Of a DNA stretch of 64,000 nucleotides, positions 33,201 to 43,487 are shown in pieces. Each line of letters starts with the position of its first letter. Within the stretch, counting starts at the first letter, position 1. Below the pieces are notes generated by a model. That model ran no database searches, was not told the DNA's origin, and saw only the letters and a program-made list of their open reading frames with translations. This DNA comes from Pholiota molesta (lineage: Eukaryota; Basidiomycota; Agaricomycetes; Agaricales; Strophariaceae). The DNA lies in the NCBI GenBank assembly GCA_014925825.1, contig JACGCK010000013.1:372001-436000 (forward strand), given 5' to 3'. Both the position numbers and the translations under genes were made by a program.

Positions 33201-34770
33201 TTCAAATGAAGAATTATAACATACCATGAATCACCGATGGATCAGGGACATTGTACGCTCGAAAATCCCGAGCTAAGTCAACGAAGTTCTTTAGCAATTG
33301 ATTTTCGCAGACCTCAATCACATTTTCTTGAGAAACCACCCATCCTGGAACCTCGTCTCGAGTCGCGGCTCGCGCCTCCAACTTCCATGCTTTGGCAAAA
33401 TACTGGCCGTTTCGAGTGAACCATCGAAATGGAAAACAAAATGAACCATTGGTCAGCAAAGTAGGTTCAAAAATGAAATAGTCGCACTGTGCGACACGAA
33501 TCATTGGTGTGGTTTCCTCAGATGGAAGCTCATGCAGCCAGCGGGCAGCATGTCGAGCTTCACTGACTCGCTTGCCGGCATCTTCAGGGTAGAAGTAAAG
33601 ATTGGGCGCGACCTTGGGATTACTCATTTCCTGCGAAGCTACATGAGCCATAAATCATCTTATATGTGAAGAGAAAGCTTACTTGGGAGAGTATCTGTGC
33701 CAGATTGTTGACATGATAGACATGACCCAACTTCCCATTGTATGAAATCGTGTCAACACCACACATTCCTTGAAGCATTTTGTTTAATAGGTTCATCGAC
33801 TTCGTCGTTGGGACATCATCAACTTTATTCACATGTAACAGCCACAAAAATAAATCAAGTTGTTTGCGCGAAAATACGGAGCGAGGAAGGTGCATAAGGA
33901 TATCAAGAGTACAAGTCTAGTATTCTTTGTCAACTCAGAAGCCACGAGGATATGCAGCAGGACAACTCACAATTCTATCAGCCCATGGATACCAATCTTT
34001 GCTCGATGTCGCATGCCTTGCATCCAAGCGCGCACGCTTGCGAGGTTCATCTTCCATCATTGCATGCTCAAAGTCGTCGCCATCGGATTCAGTGGCTGCA
34101 ATGAAATGGTGAGAAAAGTCTGTATGGCCGAAGAATGTAGTAACTTACCTGTATGTGGTGAATCAGGACGCTCTTCCTGGCTAAAATCACTGAGGTCTCC
34201 ATTGTTCAAGAAATCGAGTGTCTTTTGGAAGATGGATTGGTAGAGTTCGTCGGAAGGCGTCTGCTGCACAGTGGTGTCCTCTAACGCTGAATATGCGAGC
34301 CAGTTCATCCGTGGTGGAGAGGCAGCAATGGAAGAATCGTGCGAGCTTGGGAAATTAGGCTCGCCATAGGAAACATTAGAGCTGGTCAGAGGGTAGAGGG
34401 GTTGGGCAGGATTGGATGTGCCCGAGGCAAGGAGGGCTCGAACAGCGTCGTTAGTTAAGGCCCTCAGAGTGGTGGCTTGCTCTGTTGATTCCGTGGGAGA
34501 GCCGCGGTGATTCGAGGATGAAGCCTCGGACTCGTTGTGGGCGAGGACGGCATTGCGGTGAGTGTTCGAATTTTCGTGCTGTTTTGCGTTATGCAGCGGT
34601 CTATAGCGACCATCTCGACAGACGGTGCAATAGTAGAGAAGCTTGCCATCGGGCTGTTGTCGAGTTTCCCAGTCTGAGGTGAAGTCAAGGTGAAGCGTTG
34701 AGAAACAGCCTGAGAGGAGATGCTGTAATACGTCATACTTACAGATGGGATCAGGAATATACGGCGGCAT
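30298..34770 (-). CDS. Large transposase-like protein (Agaricomycete DNA transposon; IP13529P-like)
   Basis: Multi-exon gene reading MPPYIPDPICKYDVLQHLLS, then a CxxC..H(x)H-type finger in YYCTVCRDGRYRPLHNAKQH. Later exons: MHLPRSVFSRKQLDLFLWLL; RVAQCDYFIFEPTLLTNGSF; MPVLLYCDDTSGNTSKKWNE, with a catalytic-looking DD; LLGDNPMHSEFACHIGLRGK with YFCRTCWVKG; LDPHQDTPVELLHVVLLGFV; HILLHLPAHIRRFGPAILFA with ETFESFNAVIRA; and a C-terminal exon with INTPHDCERNGC. The DD, D and E positions are compatible with a DDE-type enzyme, but I cannot assign the superfamily. The frame shifts once near 31890 (single missing base, before FPFGGETLVNYANSLTGRD). Otherwise it is open, so the element may be recent. Confidence 0.75.
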
Positions 34771-35059
34771 CTCGGTATGGCTTCCCCACGACGCTTTCAG
34801 TTAATTCGTGGATGGGTTGAGGTTGAGTTGGCAAGGGATTGTGCAAGGGTTAAGATATATATTTAAGCTGGGTGTATCTACAAAAATTTATATGCCTGAC
34901 TTAACCTGCAGCTTAAGCCTGACTCATAGATCGAGGCTTAAGAATGATTCCGCCCCGGGTTAAGAATATCTCAAATTTCAAACTCAAACGAGGCGGAGTT
35001 GGGGCCACTCAATTCTGACTTATCTGAACGTCCGGCTGTGGTACCCATCTTATCACCCG

Positions 35060-35067
35060 ATTAAGTA
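35060..35067. repeat. Right target-site duplication ATTAAGTA of the 9.9-kb transposon
   Basis: Identical to 25153-25160. Sequence beyond it matches the flank of F-box copy B. Confidence 0.8.
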
Positions 35068-36970
35068 TGAGTCCCAAGACTAGTAACTAGTAACTATGTC
35101 CCTCCGGATAACCGAGCACATTTGTAGACATTTGTGAAGTGTTGAAATTCCAAATGCATGCCTTCCAGTCGCAGTCTCTTGATCACAGCAGCATCTTTGT
35201 CGTCAAAATGAATCCGTTTTGGCGTCTTGATTATTACTGAGCGCAGCCTCGTCGCCAGCAGCATGCTGGGTCTCGGTGGTTCGCTTGTTATTTGTCTTCC
35301 TGCTTGTCCTTCAAGTTCGCTGCGAGCGAAAGGGCCTGTCCATCGGGCCAAGAGAAATTCGACCAGGGCATGCGGGGCGATTTCAACGGCGACGCCCTGG
35401 AACTCGAACGTCTCCAAACACGGAAGAACGCAATGCCTATTGCTCTTTTCGTCTGGTCCCAATATTTCTGCTCGGTCTTCATCGCCTTGGCTGTCCAACT
35501 GTTCCGCTTTTTTACATTCTAATCCCTCGTATTTGTTTGGGTTCAGTGAATCCAACAATTTCTGCGTGAGCTCGCGCCCATGCAGCACCAGCTTCCGCAA
35601 CTTGGGCAGGACCCGCAGGGCCACCAGGAGCTCCTCCAAGGGCGACTCTATGTAGGGTAAGGTTAGAACCTCCAGCGTTCCTGCGACACGCGCGACGAAT
35701 GACGGCAGCCACGAACTCCAGTCAAATAACCAATAACCGCCGGGTCCGAGCACGAAGGAACGTAGCCCAGGCAGCTCCAGCGCCGTGAAGAATTCACGGA
35801 GCGGCTTCTCGTTATAGAAAGAGACCTCGAGCTCCTCAAGCGCGGTATGCGTCAACGGCGCGAACGGGGTTGCTGTACGTGACATGCCGCCTAGGGCGAT
35901 TTTACAGCGGCGCAAGCGCTGACAGAGACGGAGTGTCTCGACGCACTTGAACACACTATCGTACCGCGATTCGAGGCTTTCGAGTTGCGCCCATGGAAGC
36001 GAGACACGTTCAACGATGTATCCGATCAACGCGACCTCGCGGAGGTGCGGCGCATTGGCGAACATGTCCAGGCGCTCGATATAGGGGTCGTCTTCAAAGC
36101 CCGAGCGCAATGTGAGGTGCGTGAGCAGGGGCAGACACTCTGCAATCTCAATAATAGCGGATTCCCATTCAGCCGGCAAGAAGAGGTCAAGGCTACGCAG
36201 GCGGTGTCCGTATTCCGCCAGAACATCGATGACTTCTATGCACTCGGTTTCCATGAACCTTGCCTGCTGCGTGATCTGCACATCGAGCGGACGCTCGCCG
36301 GATTTGGAGAGCCAGTACTTGAGCATCGCAGCTTGGTTCTTGTCTCGCTTGTCTTCGTAGTATATAATAATGTTGGTCCATAATTGCGATGCGTTCAATG
36401 CGACGTCTCTCCACACTGAACACACTCTTGCGATCAACAATGGTGTTCCAGCGAGGGCGTTATCCGGGTCGTCGTCCAAAGAGGGTTTTTCAATGTTGGC
36501 TGTGAAAATATCGTCCTCAATTGAGCAACACGCGAATTCAAAGATGGTGGTAAGGACCTCGGGGGGAAGGTTGACCGCTGGCACGAACGCGTTTGATCTG
36601 CGACCAAGGATGGCCCGCTGGCGGCGAATCTCAAGGATGACATCGGCAGTACTGGTAGAAGACATCGAGCCCACTACAATTGTACGGATGGCCTACAACA
36701 AGACTGGAATCGAAACGATTACAAGACGGCCAGGCCAATAAGCACATGGGCAAACTGCAATCGGAAACGACAACAAATTTAGCTTACCTAAATCTTGTCA
36801 AGCTTGCCACCGTCGACTCAACAACTATTTGATGACTGTCTCGCGTCCAAGTTTGTATCGCCGTCGGCTTGTGTGGGTTGGTGGTGTTGGTGGTCGCGGC
36901 ACGGAAGCAAGAGATTTTTATGCCGGCAGCCGGAAAATGCCCCAAACAGTTTATTTCGTTCCTCTGGAAC
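35068..36970. repeat. Segmental duplication, copy A (F-box gene plus promoter)
   Basis: Aligns with 41330-43245 across the whole F-box gene, its upstream region (GCCGGAAAATGCCCCAAACA is shared) and its downstream flank, the latter displaced to 25079-25160 by the transposon. Copies are in the same orientation, about 6.26 kb apart. Confidence 0.88.
35094..36674 (-). CDS. F-box-like protein, copy A
   Basis: Single-exon gene, 526 residues. An F-box-like segment lies near residues 25-55 (NAFVPAVNLPPEVLTTIFEF), followed by RVCSVWRDVALNASQLWTNI, the usual mushroom F-box continuation. The rest is a leucine-rich, LRR-like repeat region (LPLLTHLTLRS; AQLESLESRYDSVFKCVETL; LPGLRSFVLGP). F-box proteins link substrates to SCF ubiquitin ligases; this family is hugely expanded in mushrooms with targets unknown. 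The start is 36674 or the next Met (MSSTSTADV) at 36665, the latter matching copy B. The C-terminus differs from copy B after HFTN because of a short internal repeat of ACATTTGT. Confidence 0.88.
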   Translation of the reverse strand: MGSMSSTSTADVILEIRRQRAILGRRSNAFVPAVNLPPEVLTTIFEFACCSIEDDIFTANIEKPSLDDDPDNALAGTPLLIARVCSVWRDVALNASQLWTNIIIYYEDKRDKNQAAMLKYWLSKSGERPLDVQITQQARFMETECIEVIDVLAEYGHRLRSLDLFLPAEWESAIIEIAECLPLLTHLTLRSGFEDDPYIERLDMFANAPHLREVALIGYIVERVSLPWAQLESLESRYDSVFKCVETLRLCQRLRRCKIALGGMSRTATPFAPLTHTALEELEVSFYNEKPLREFFTALELPGLRSFVLGPGGYWLFDWSSWLPSFVARVAGTLEVLTLPYIESPLEELLVALRVLPKLRKLVLHGRELTQKLLDSLNPNKYEGLECKKAEQLDSQGDEDRAEILGPDEKSNRHCVLPCLETFEFQGVAVEIAPHALVEFLLARWTGPFARSELEGQAGRQITSEPPRPSMLLATRLRSVIIKTPKRIHFDDKDAAVIKRLRLEGMHLEFQHFTNVYKCARLSGGT

Positions 36971-37119
36971 GATAATTTGCATTTCTAGACTCAGTAAAGG
37001 ATGAGCGCTTGGCACCGATGAAAAAATCGAGCACCTACGGTGAACCAATATTCAAACTTGCGAAGTAGTCAGTATCTATATTCTATACGTGCTATGTAAG
37101 AAAGAGGTCGTTATTGATG

Positions 37120-37413
37120 ATATTGATGAGAGTATGGATGAAATTCACATGATTCGTTACGGCTACGGAAGAGCTGGACGCTCTTCTACCAAGACGAACG
37201 CTAGAGTATTGCTCTTTACGGGTCTTGTGGGTAAACCGTATTTGAGAAGGAGACGGTTGGCTTGTTCATGGAAATCTTGGACAGGATGTGAGCGGGACCG
37301 ACGTGCAACCGACGTGTGAGAGATACATGGAAAGGGTCAGCTTCAGCATTGGAAGCAAATGTGAGGGCAAATAATAGGGACACCAAAGTCACTGTTGGAA
37401 TTCTAGCGGCCAT
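37120..37413 (-). pseudogene. Orphan exon 1 of an aspartic protease
   Basis: Reads MAARIPTVTLVSLLFALTFA (signal peptide), DPFHVSLTRR, then with frame changes LLLKYGLPTRPVKS and RRASSSSVAVTNHV. The intact protease at 37818-39718 has ADPVHVPLQRR, VRYGF and RRASSVSLPVTNQ at the same places. No catalytic DTGSS exon follows, so only the signal-propeptide exon remains. Confidence 0.7.
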
Positions 37414-37817
37414 GCCCAAGGAGGTATGGGGAGGGCGCTTCAAGTTCAACGCCGACATTCAAATGTTGTGTCAGGAAACATGACAAGTATGACTAAGAAA
37501 TCTCAGCGCTTGAGCACTTGTGCCAAACTTGTGCTTTGGGCAAGGCTTGGGCAAGGCAAAGGTCGTCAGAAGCAAGTCAAAAGATCATAAGTAATTCTTT
37601 GCTAGTAATTCTGGTCTCAATGATTATTGTGATGGAAATCTTCCCATTTTCCATGTTTTGTACTCGTCTGAGTCGTCTAATTAGTAATCTCTCTCCGTCT
37701 TCGGCGTGTCTTGATTCAACCTTTAACACAAGTGTTGTAAAACATTCCTAAATTATATTTCGTCTCACTCTACTCCTCCGGTATCTGATATGTTCGCAGC
37801 TAGCATATTGGGTATAA
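37414..37817. other. Spacer, nothing recognised
   Basis: 404 bp between the orphan protease exon and the stop of the intact protease. No coding content or repeat seen. Confidence 0.45.
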
Positions 37818-39718
37818 TCAAATGAATGCAAGGCTGGCCAACAGAACACCACCAAGCGTGAAGAACACCGAAGCCTGAACCGATTCAGCACCACCTACAA
37901 AATACAAGAAAGTCGGGAGGGATAAGAAAGGCGGAGAGAAATCGCAATCAGTATAAACATTCTCGAACTTGTCCAACAATGAATATGCCTTACTTGCAAT
38001 GCTGCTTGGAGTCGCAGTAGATGCCCCGCGGGTTCCCGTTGCGATACCAGTAAACGAAGGGGTATTCGTGTTAAAGATTGTTTCCACACCAGGTTCTGGC
38101 GGTGTTGATGAAATTCCAGTTCCTGCACCTGCTTCCGCCAAACTGGAAAGCTGCGCGAAGCCGATTGATGGTGGGGTGGCTCGGAAGACGGAATACACGT
38201 TTTTCTAGCAGAATATTCAAAATAATTAGATACAGCTCTATCATTGACAGAGGAATAATAACAAACCAGGAAAGTATCACCAATGATCCAAGTGGGATTT
38301 GCCGCATTAGCAGGAATGTTCACAGCAAAGATAGAACCAACGCATTTCGAAAAGTCAGTGCGTTCTTTGCCGGCAATCATGTCTGCTGGATTAATTGGCC
38401 ATGACTTGCCACCAAATGAGATCGAGACTTGGACAGTAGTAGCACATGCTATATAAATCCATCAATGAATCAACGCTATAGAAGAAAAATAAAACACGAG
38501 ACACACGGAAGTTGAAGAAACCAGGATTACTGTCCGAAGGTCCACTTCCAGGTATAGCCGCCCAAATCGCAGTAACATCAGCCATAGGACCGGCAATGAG
38601 ACTTGTTCCAGTATCAATAGCTGCCATTGAGCCGGCAGAGCCAATAGACACCTTTTTCCCGTTTACAGAGACACCTAAATAAAAGGATTCGTGAACAAAC
38701 ATTTTCAACATAGAAGATCTTACTTACTAGCGAGTGGTAGCGTCCAAAACACAGGGGTCCCCGTGGGCATATTGAGAAACTCAATATCGCCGGTGAATAG
38801 CGAAGAGTTCGTGCCTCCAAGAGTAAACGCTCCTCCTGGTACATCTTCTACTTGTAAATTTTGCGATCGCGCCAGCCAGAATGCCATTTCAGGTGACGAG
38901 AGTTGGTTGCTTGTTGCTAACGCCTCCCAAAAAGGCGTCGCGCGGGTTTTAGCCAAAGTGGCGAATGCCAAACCCATAAGACCAGATGCGCCCAATGGGT
39001 CGTCAGATAATATGATACCTGTTATGGAATCGACAGTTACTATAGTAAGAATACAGATACAGTGATCAGTTTCGACCACGGTAGATACAGGGCATGAATT
39101 GGATACATACAGAAACTTTGATTAGGAATTGTAAAGCCCCCCATCGATACAGTGTCCTGACTGAGAGCGCCCGTAACTGAGCCTGATCCATATTGAATCT
39201 CTACGTCGGATGCAGGGCTTGGAGGGTCGCCTTTAAAGGATGACGAGTGCGACGATTGGAACGTAACAACTTGCGAACAGAGGCAAGTGGTTCCAACGAA
39301 CCACAAGTCAGACGATCCTGTGTCGAGAATGACACCAAGACTTTGTGGCCTATTTTTCCAGATAAAAATCTAAATGCATAGGCAGGAAGCGAGAAACCCA
39401 CGGAGTACCGACGGTCAGACTAGCGAAATAGGTTGAATCCACATCCTAGACAAGGCAAAGCTTAAGAAAAAAGTACGGAGACAAACATACGATAAATACC
39501 TGATTTGTTACGGGTAAAGACACACTAGACGCCCTCCTGCTGCTCTTCGATTCTGTATCCACAAATCCATATCTAACCTTCACACGACGGGCAGCTTCAT
39601 TCAGGTCCAGTTTGCGAGTTACTCCTGAGCGACGTTGGAGAGGTACGTGAACAGGATCAGCCGCAACAAGAAGAAAGCCAAGCAGGAGAGGGTTCAGAGC
39701 CACTATTAGGCGGACCAT
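37818..39718 (-). CDS. Pepsin-like aspartic protease, secreted and probably GPI-anchored
   Basis: A1-family endopeptidase. The start MVRLIVALNPLLLGFLLVAA (39718) is a signal peptide; a propeptide follows (VPLQRRSGVTRKLDLNEAAR). Catalytic motifs are both present: GVILDTGSSDLWFVG and AAIDTGTSLIAGP. Between them are VEIQYGSGSVTGALSQDTVS (flap) and GASGLMGLAFATLAK. Cysteine and C-lobe motifs follow (CVGSIFAVNIP; PTWIIGDTFLKNVYSVFRA). A Ser/Thr-rich stalk leads, after a final intron, to SGAESVQASVFFTLGGVLLA, a hydrophobic tail typical of a GPI signal. About eight exons. An upstream Met at 39754 is possible but would precede the signal peptide by 12 residues. Confidence 0.88.
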
Positions 39719-40846
39719 GGCGGAAAGGCGGAAAGAACGACCCGTGGCTAGCAAAAAGGAGAGCGCTGCGATTTATAACCACCGTGTGTTCTTGGCTAGC
39801 CCTTGGCATCGTTTGAAAATACGCGAACTTGAAATTGAGTATTGATTGAGTAGACTGCGTGCCGCGAGTCATCGAGCTGCCCATCAGTTACAATAGGTTA
39901 CAATGCATACCAGATGCATACCTTTGAGTGAGTTTATTGAACCGAGACTCGAGCGTGTATGTGTAGTCGACCTGTACGCGTAACTCAGTGAGAGCGCTCG
40001 CCGCTGAGCGATGATCGATGAGCGCGAGCGCTGATCGCTGAGCGCTCGCCCGATTCAAACTCCGATCATAATTATTATAAACGCCTAATGACGGAGCCTG
40101 TGCACTGCTTGCATTCAAGTGGGAGGCGGCCCCAGCGCTGCTAACTGCACATTCCGCTCTTCTACTGCATAGTGAACGCCGCCCTCGCCCTGCCTCTCGC
40201 CACTACGAAATGTACGTGCGGCAACGCAGCAACATGGCGATACCATTGACCAACCATTGACAGTAACCCGTGCGCGGCTGCCGCCTGCGTCCCTCACCAA
40301 GCGCTATAGCGCCGCCGGCCTGCAACGCCACCGGTCACCCCAGTCACGAGGGAAGGGAACGAGACAAGGGATTCCTACTTACACAGGCGACTCGAGCCCA
40401 CGCCTGGGCTCGTCGCCTATTTCTGCGCTTGGGTGTTGGTTCACTGACCAACGGTCCTTCCACCCTCTCGAAGCCGACCACGGCGACCTGCTTGAAGGCC
40501 CGCAACGCGGATACAGTCGATGAACGACAACGGCCTCGTCAACATCCGGTGCCCAAGTTTCACACCTGGAACCGGGTACTGGAAGCAAGGCGATGCCTGC
40601 ATATACCTCACTCCTCCCTGCCCTGCCCAAACTCAGCAGCCACGTCAGCCAAGCCGGCGCTAATACAACGTTAACCTCTGTCCCGCCTTGCGCGCCGAGC
40701 AGACATCGCTGATATTCGGGGGGCACTATGTTACAACCGGGCGCCTGGCCTTGGATAAGCCTAGACCTCGTAGCAGAATTCTCCTCGTCGAGTCGTTCTA
40801 CGCACTATGTTGCCTGCTCTTGATAGAGAGGCGTCGATAGCTTGTC
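39719..40846. other. GC-rich, repeat-bearing spacer without a supported gene
   Basis: From 39990 to 40050 GAGCGCT/GCTGAGCG units repeat. From 40090 to 40740 the sequence is GC-rich with several overlapping ORFs, none recognisable. At about 40719-40740, GGGGGGCACTATGTTACAAC looks like a polypurine tract followed by the TGTTAC start of a Gypsy-type LTR, but I cannot find the other LTR. Confidence 0.35.
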
Positions 40847-41019
40847 TCCCACCTTTATTGATCCACTACTCGTTTGGAGGGTGTGTTGAGATTGATGCGA
40901 ACTTGGACGTCAACGCTGGAGCAACTGGAAGCTTTTTCAGTCTGTTCGACGCGACGACAAAAGTCGATCTGTTCCAAAAGAAATTCAAAATATTCAAAGT
41001 GAGCTTGATGTGTCTATGA
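40847..41019 (+). pseudogene. Fragment of a secreted-protein C-terminus
   Basis: Reads SFGGCVEIDANLDVNAGATG followed by SFFSLFDATTKVDLFQKKF. The pattern resembles the C-terminal end of fungal secreted proteins of the DUF7223/DUF7029 kind (a Cys, alternating hydrophobic strands, FQKxF). No upstream part of such a gene exists here, so it is a relic. Family name is from memory and tentative. Confidence 0.35.
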
Positions 41020-41258
41020 CTCCCCGCTACGTTCTGCAGCAGCTAACATTCGCATCCTGCAGTAATCACTCGAAGGCAATGTTGGCCGTGCGTAGGTTAC
41101 GCGAGGCACCGTGGTATCAAAGGCCCCTTTGAATGCTAGAATAAATTTAGTACCTCCAAATTCACTCTCCCAATTTACTCTCCAATCTTACTTCTTGATG
41201 CATCCGCTATTTCACAGTGAGTGTACCATCTTCATTCGAGGCAGGACGCCGACCAACG

Positions 41259-43245
41259 GTCTTACTCTCCCTTCTAGTGGACTTAAAATGTACTGTGTGG
41301 CCTAGTATGTACACACCGAACTTATGCGATTACGAACAACGTCTGAGTCAAGACTAATAACTACGCCCCTTCGGATAACCGAGCGCATTTGTGAAGTGTC
41401 GAAAATCCAAATGCATACCTTCCAGTCGCAGTCTCTTGATCGCAGCAGCATCTGTGTCGTCAAAATGAATCCGTTCTGCCATCTTGATTTCAACTGAGCG
41501 CAGCCTCGTCGCCAGCAGCATGCTGGGTCTCGGTGGTCCGCTTGTTATTTGTCTTCTTGCTTGTCCTTCAAGTTCGCTGGGAGCGAAAGGGCCCGTCCAT
41601 CGGGCCAAGAGAAATTCGACCAGGGCATGCGGGGCGATTTCAACGGCGACGCCCTGGAACTCGAACGTCTCCAAACACGGAAGAACGCAATGCCTATTGC
41701 TGTTTTCGTCTGGTCCCAATATTTCTGCTCGGCCTTCATCGCCTTGGCTGTCCAACTGTTCCGCTTTTTCACATTCTAATCCCTCGTATTTTTTTGGGTT
41801 CAGTGAATCCAACATTTTCTGCGTGAGCTCCCGCCCATGGACCACCAGCTTCCGCAACTTGGCAGGACCCGCAGGGCCACCAGGAGCTCCTCCGAGGGCG
41901 ACTCTATGTAGGGTAAGGTTAGAACCTCCAGCGTTCCTGCGACACGCGCGAGGAATGACGGCAGCCATGAACTCCAGTCAGATAACCACTGACCGCCGGG
42001 TCCGAGCACGAAGGAACGTAGCCCAGGTAGCTCCAGCGCCGTGAAGAATTCACGGAGCGGCTGCTCGTTATAGGAAGAGAACTCGAGCTCCTCAAGCGCG
42101 GTATGCGTCAACGGTGCGAACGGGGTTTCTGTACGTGACATGCCGCCTAAGGCGATTTTACAGCGGCGCAAGCGCTGACAGAGACGGAGTGTCTCGACGC
42201 ACTTGAACACACTATCGTACCGCGATTCGAGGCTTTCGAGTTGTGCCCACGGAAGCGAGACATCTTCAAGGCTGTATCCGATTAATGTGACCTCGCGGAG
42301 CTGCGGCGCATTAGCGAACATATCCGGGCGCTCGATGCAGGGGTCGCCATCAAAGTCCGGCGAACGCAATGTGAGGTGCGTGAGCAGGGGCAGACAGTCT
42401 GCAATCTTAATCACAGCGGACTCCCATTCGGCCGGCAAGAAAAGGTCAAGGCTACGCAGGCGGCCCCCATACTCCGCCAGAACATCGATGACCTCGGTGT
42501 ACTCGGTTTCCATGAACTCTCCCTGCTGTGTGATCTGCACATCGAGCGGACGCTCGCCGGACTTGGAGAGCCAGAACTGGAGCATCGCAGCTTGGTTTTC
42601 GTCTCGCTCGTCTTCGTAGTATATAATAATGTTGGTCCATAATTGCGATGCGCTCAATGCGACGTTCCTCCACACTGAACACACTCTTGCGATCAACAAT
42701 GGTGTTCCAGCGAGGGCGTTGTCCGGGTCATCATCCTTCGAAGAGGGTTTTTCAATGTTGACTTTGAAAATTTCGTCCTCGATTGAGCAACACGCGAATT
42801 CAAAGATGGTGGTAAGGACCTCGGGGGGAAGGTTGACCGCTGGCACGAACGCGTTTAGCTTGCGACCGAGGACGGCCCGCTGGCGGCGAATCTCAAGGAT
42901 GACATCGGTACTGGAAGAAGACATCGAGACCGTTATAATTTTACGGACTATAACAAGACTGGAATCGATACATTTACAAGAGGGCCAGGCCAATCAGCAA
43001 ATAGGCAAACTTTTTTAATCAGAAACGATGACGGAGCTTACCTGACTCTTGTCACCCTTGCCACCGTCCGGCGTCAATGACTATTTGATAACTATTTCTG
43101 CGTCCAAGGTTATATCGCCGTCGACTTCTGGTGGTTAGCTGGTGTCAGTGGTCGCGGTACGGAAGCAAGAATTTTCTACGCCCCAGCCGGAAAATGCCCC
43201 AAACAATCTTTTTCGTTCCTCTGGAACGATATTTCGCGTCAGCGA
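41259..43245. repeat. Segmental duplication, copy B (empty site for the 9.9-kb transposon)
   Basis: Matches copy A throughout, including the downstream flank at 41259-41350, which here is contiguous. At about 41325-41340 (GCGATTACGAAC) it shows the target region uninterrupted. Confidence 0.88.
41354..42924 (-). CDS. F-box-like protein, copy B, with one frameshift
   Basis: Close homologue of copy A, start MSSSSTDVILEIRRQRAVLG at 42924. The frame is identical in layout to residue ~370 (VALRVLP), then one base is missing near 41859-41862 (TTGGCAGG against TTGGGCAGG in copy A). After that the reading continues in the next frame as KLRKLVVHGRELTQKMLDSL through RLEGMHLDFRHFTNALGYPK, with no stop. 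Either the product is truncated or the base was lost in sequencing. Amino acid substitutions relative to copy A are scattered over the whole length, so the duplication is not very recent. Confidence 0.75.
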
Positions 43246-43487
43246 TAACGATCTATATCTAGTAGAGAATAATGTGCAATCTTGTTAAAAACAGGCCAAT
43301 AAATTCAAAGAAATTAGTACTGGGTTGACAGGACGTAATACCAATGAAGTGATTTATTTAGGATTAAAAAAGGAGAGTAAACTATAAAAGATCGATAGAT
43401 AACAGTGCATGCCGCGCCAAAGCGTAGCAAAACGTCTAAAATATTCGTTTGTTGTTCAGCATTCAAATGAATACGTAAATTACTTCT
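42925..43487. other. Spacer, mostly duplicated F-box promoter
   Basis: The part to 43245 is homologous to the region upstream of F-box copy A. The remainder, up to the stop of the permease gene, is AT-rich with nothing recognised. Confidence 0.5.

Larger units (their letters stand above)
25161..35059. mobile_element. 9.9-kb DNA transposon flanked by 8-bp ATTAAGTA target duplications
   Basis: Boundaries come from comparison with the empty site beside F-box copy B: the flank at 25079-25160 and the sequence from 35068 are contiguous there. Both junctions carry ATTAAGTA. The ends are imperfect inverted copies starting CGG(T/G)T and ending CACCCG. Motifs of type AGGCTTAA recur inside both ends (near 25188, 25207 and 25227; near 34910-34945). 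Cargo: a transposase-like gene (30298-34770), a convergent coiled-coil gene (29527-30252) and a third gene (26115-29254) interrupted by a hAT-like element. The 8-bp duplication agrees with Zisupton/KDZ or hAT-like elements; superfamily is not settled. A (GGGA)n microsatellite lies at about 25848-25880. Confidence 0.8.
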
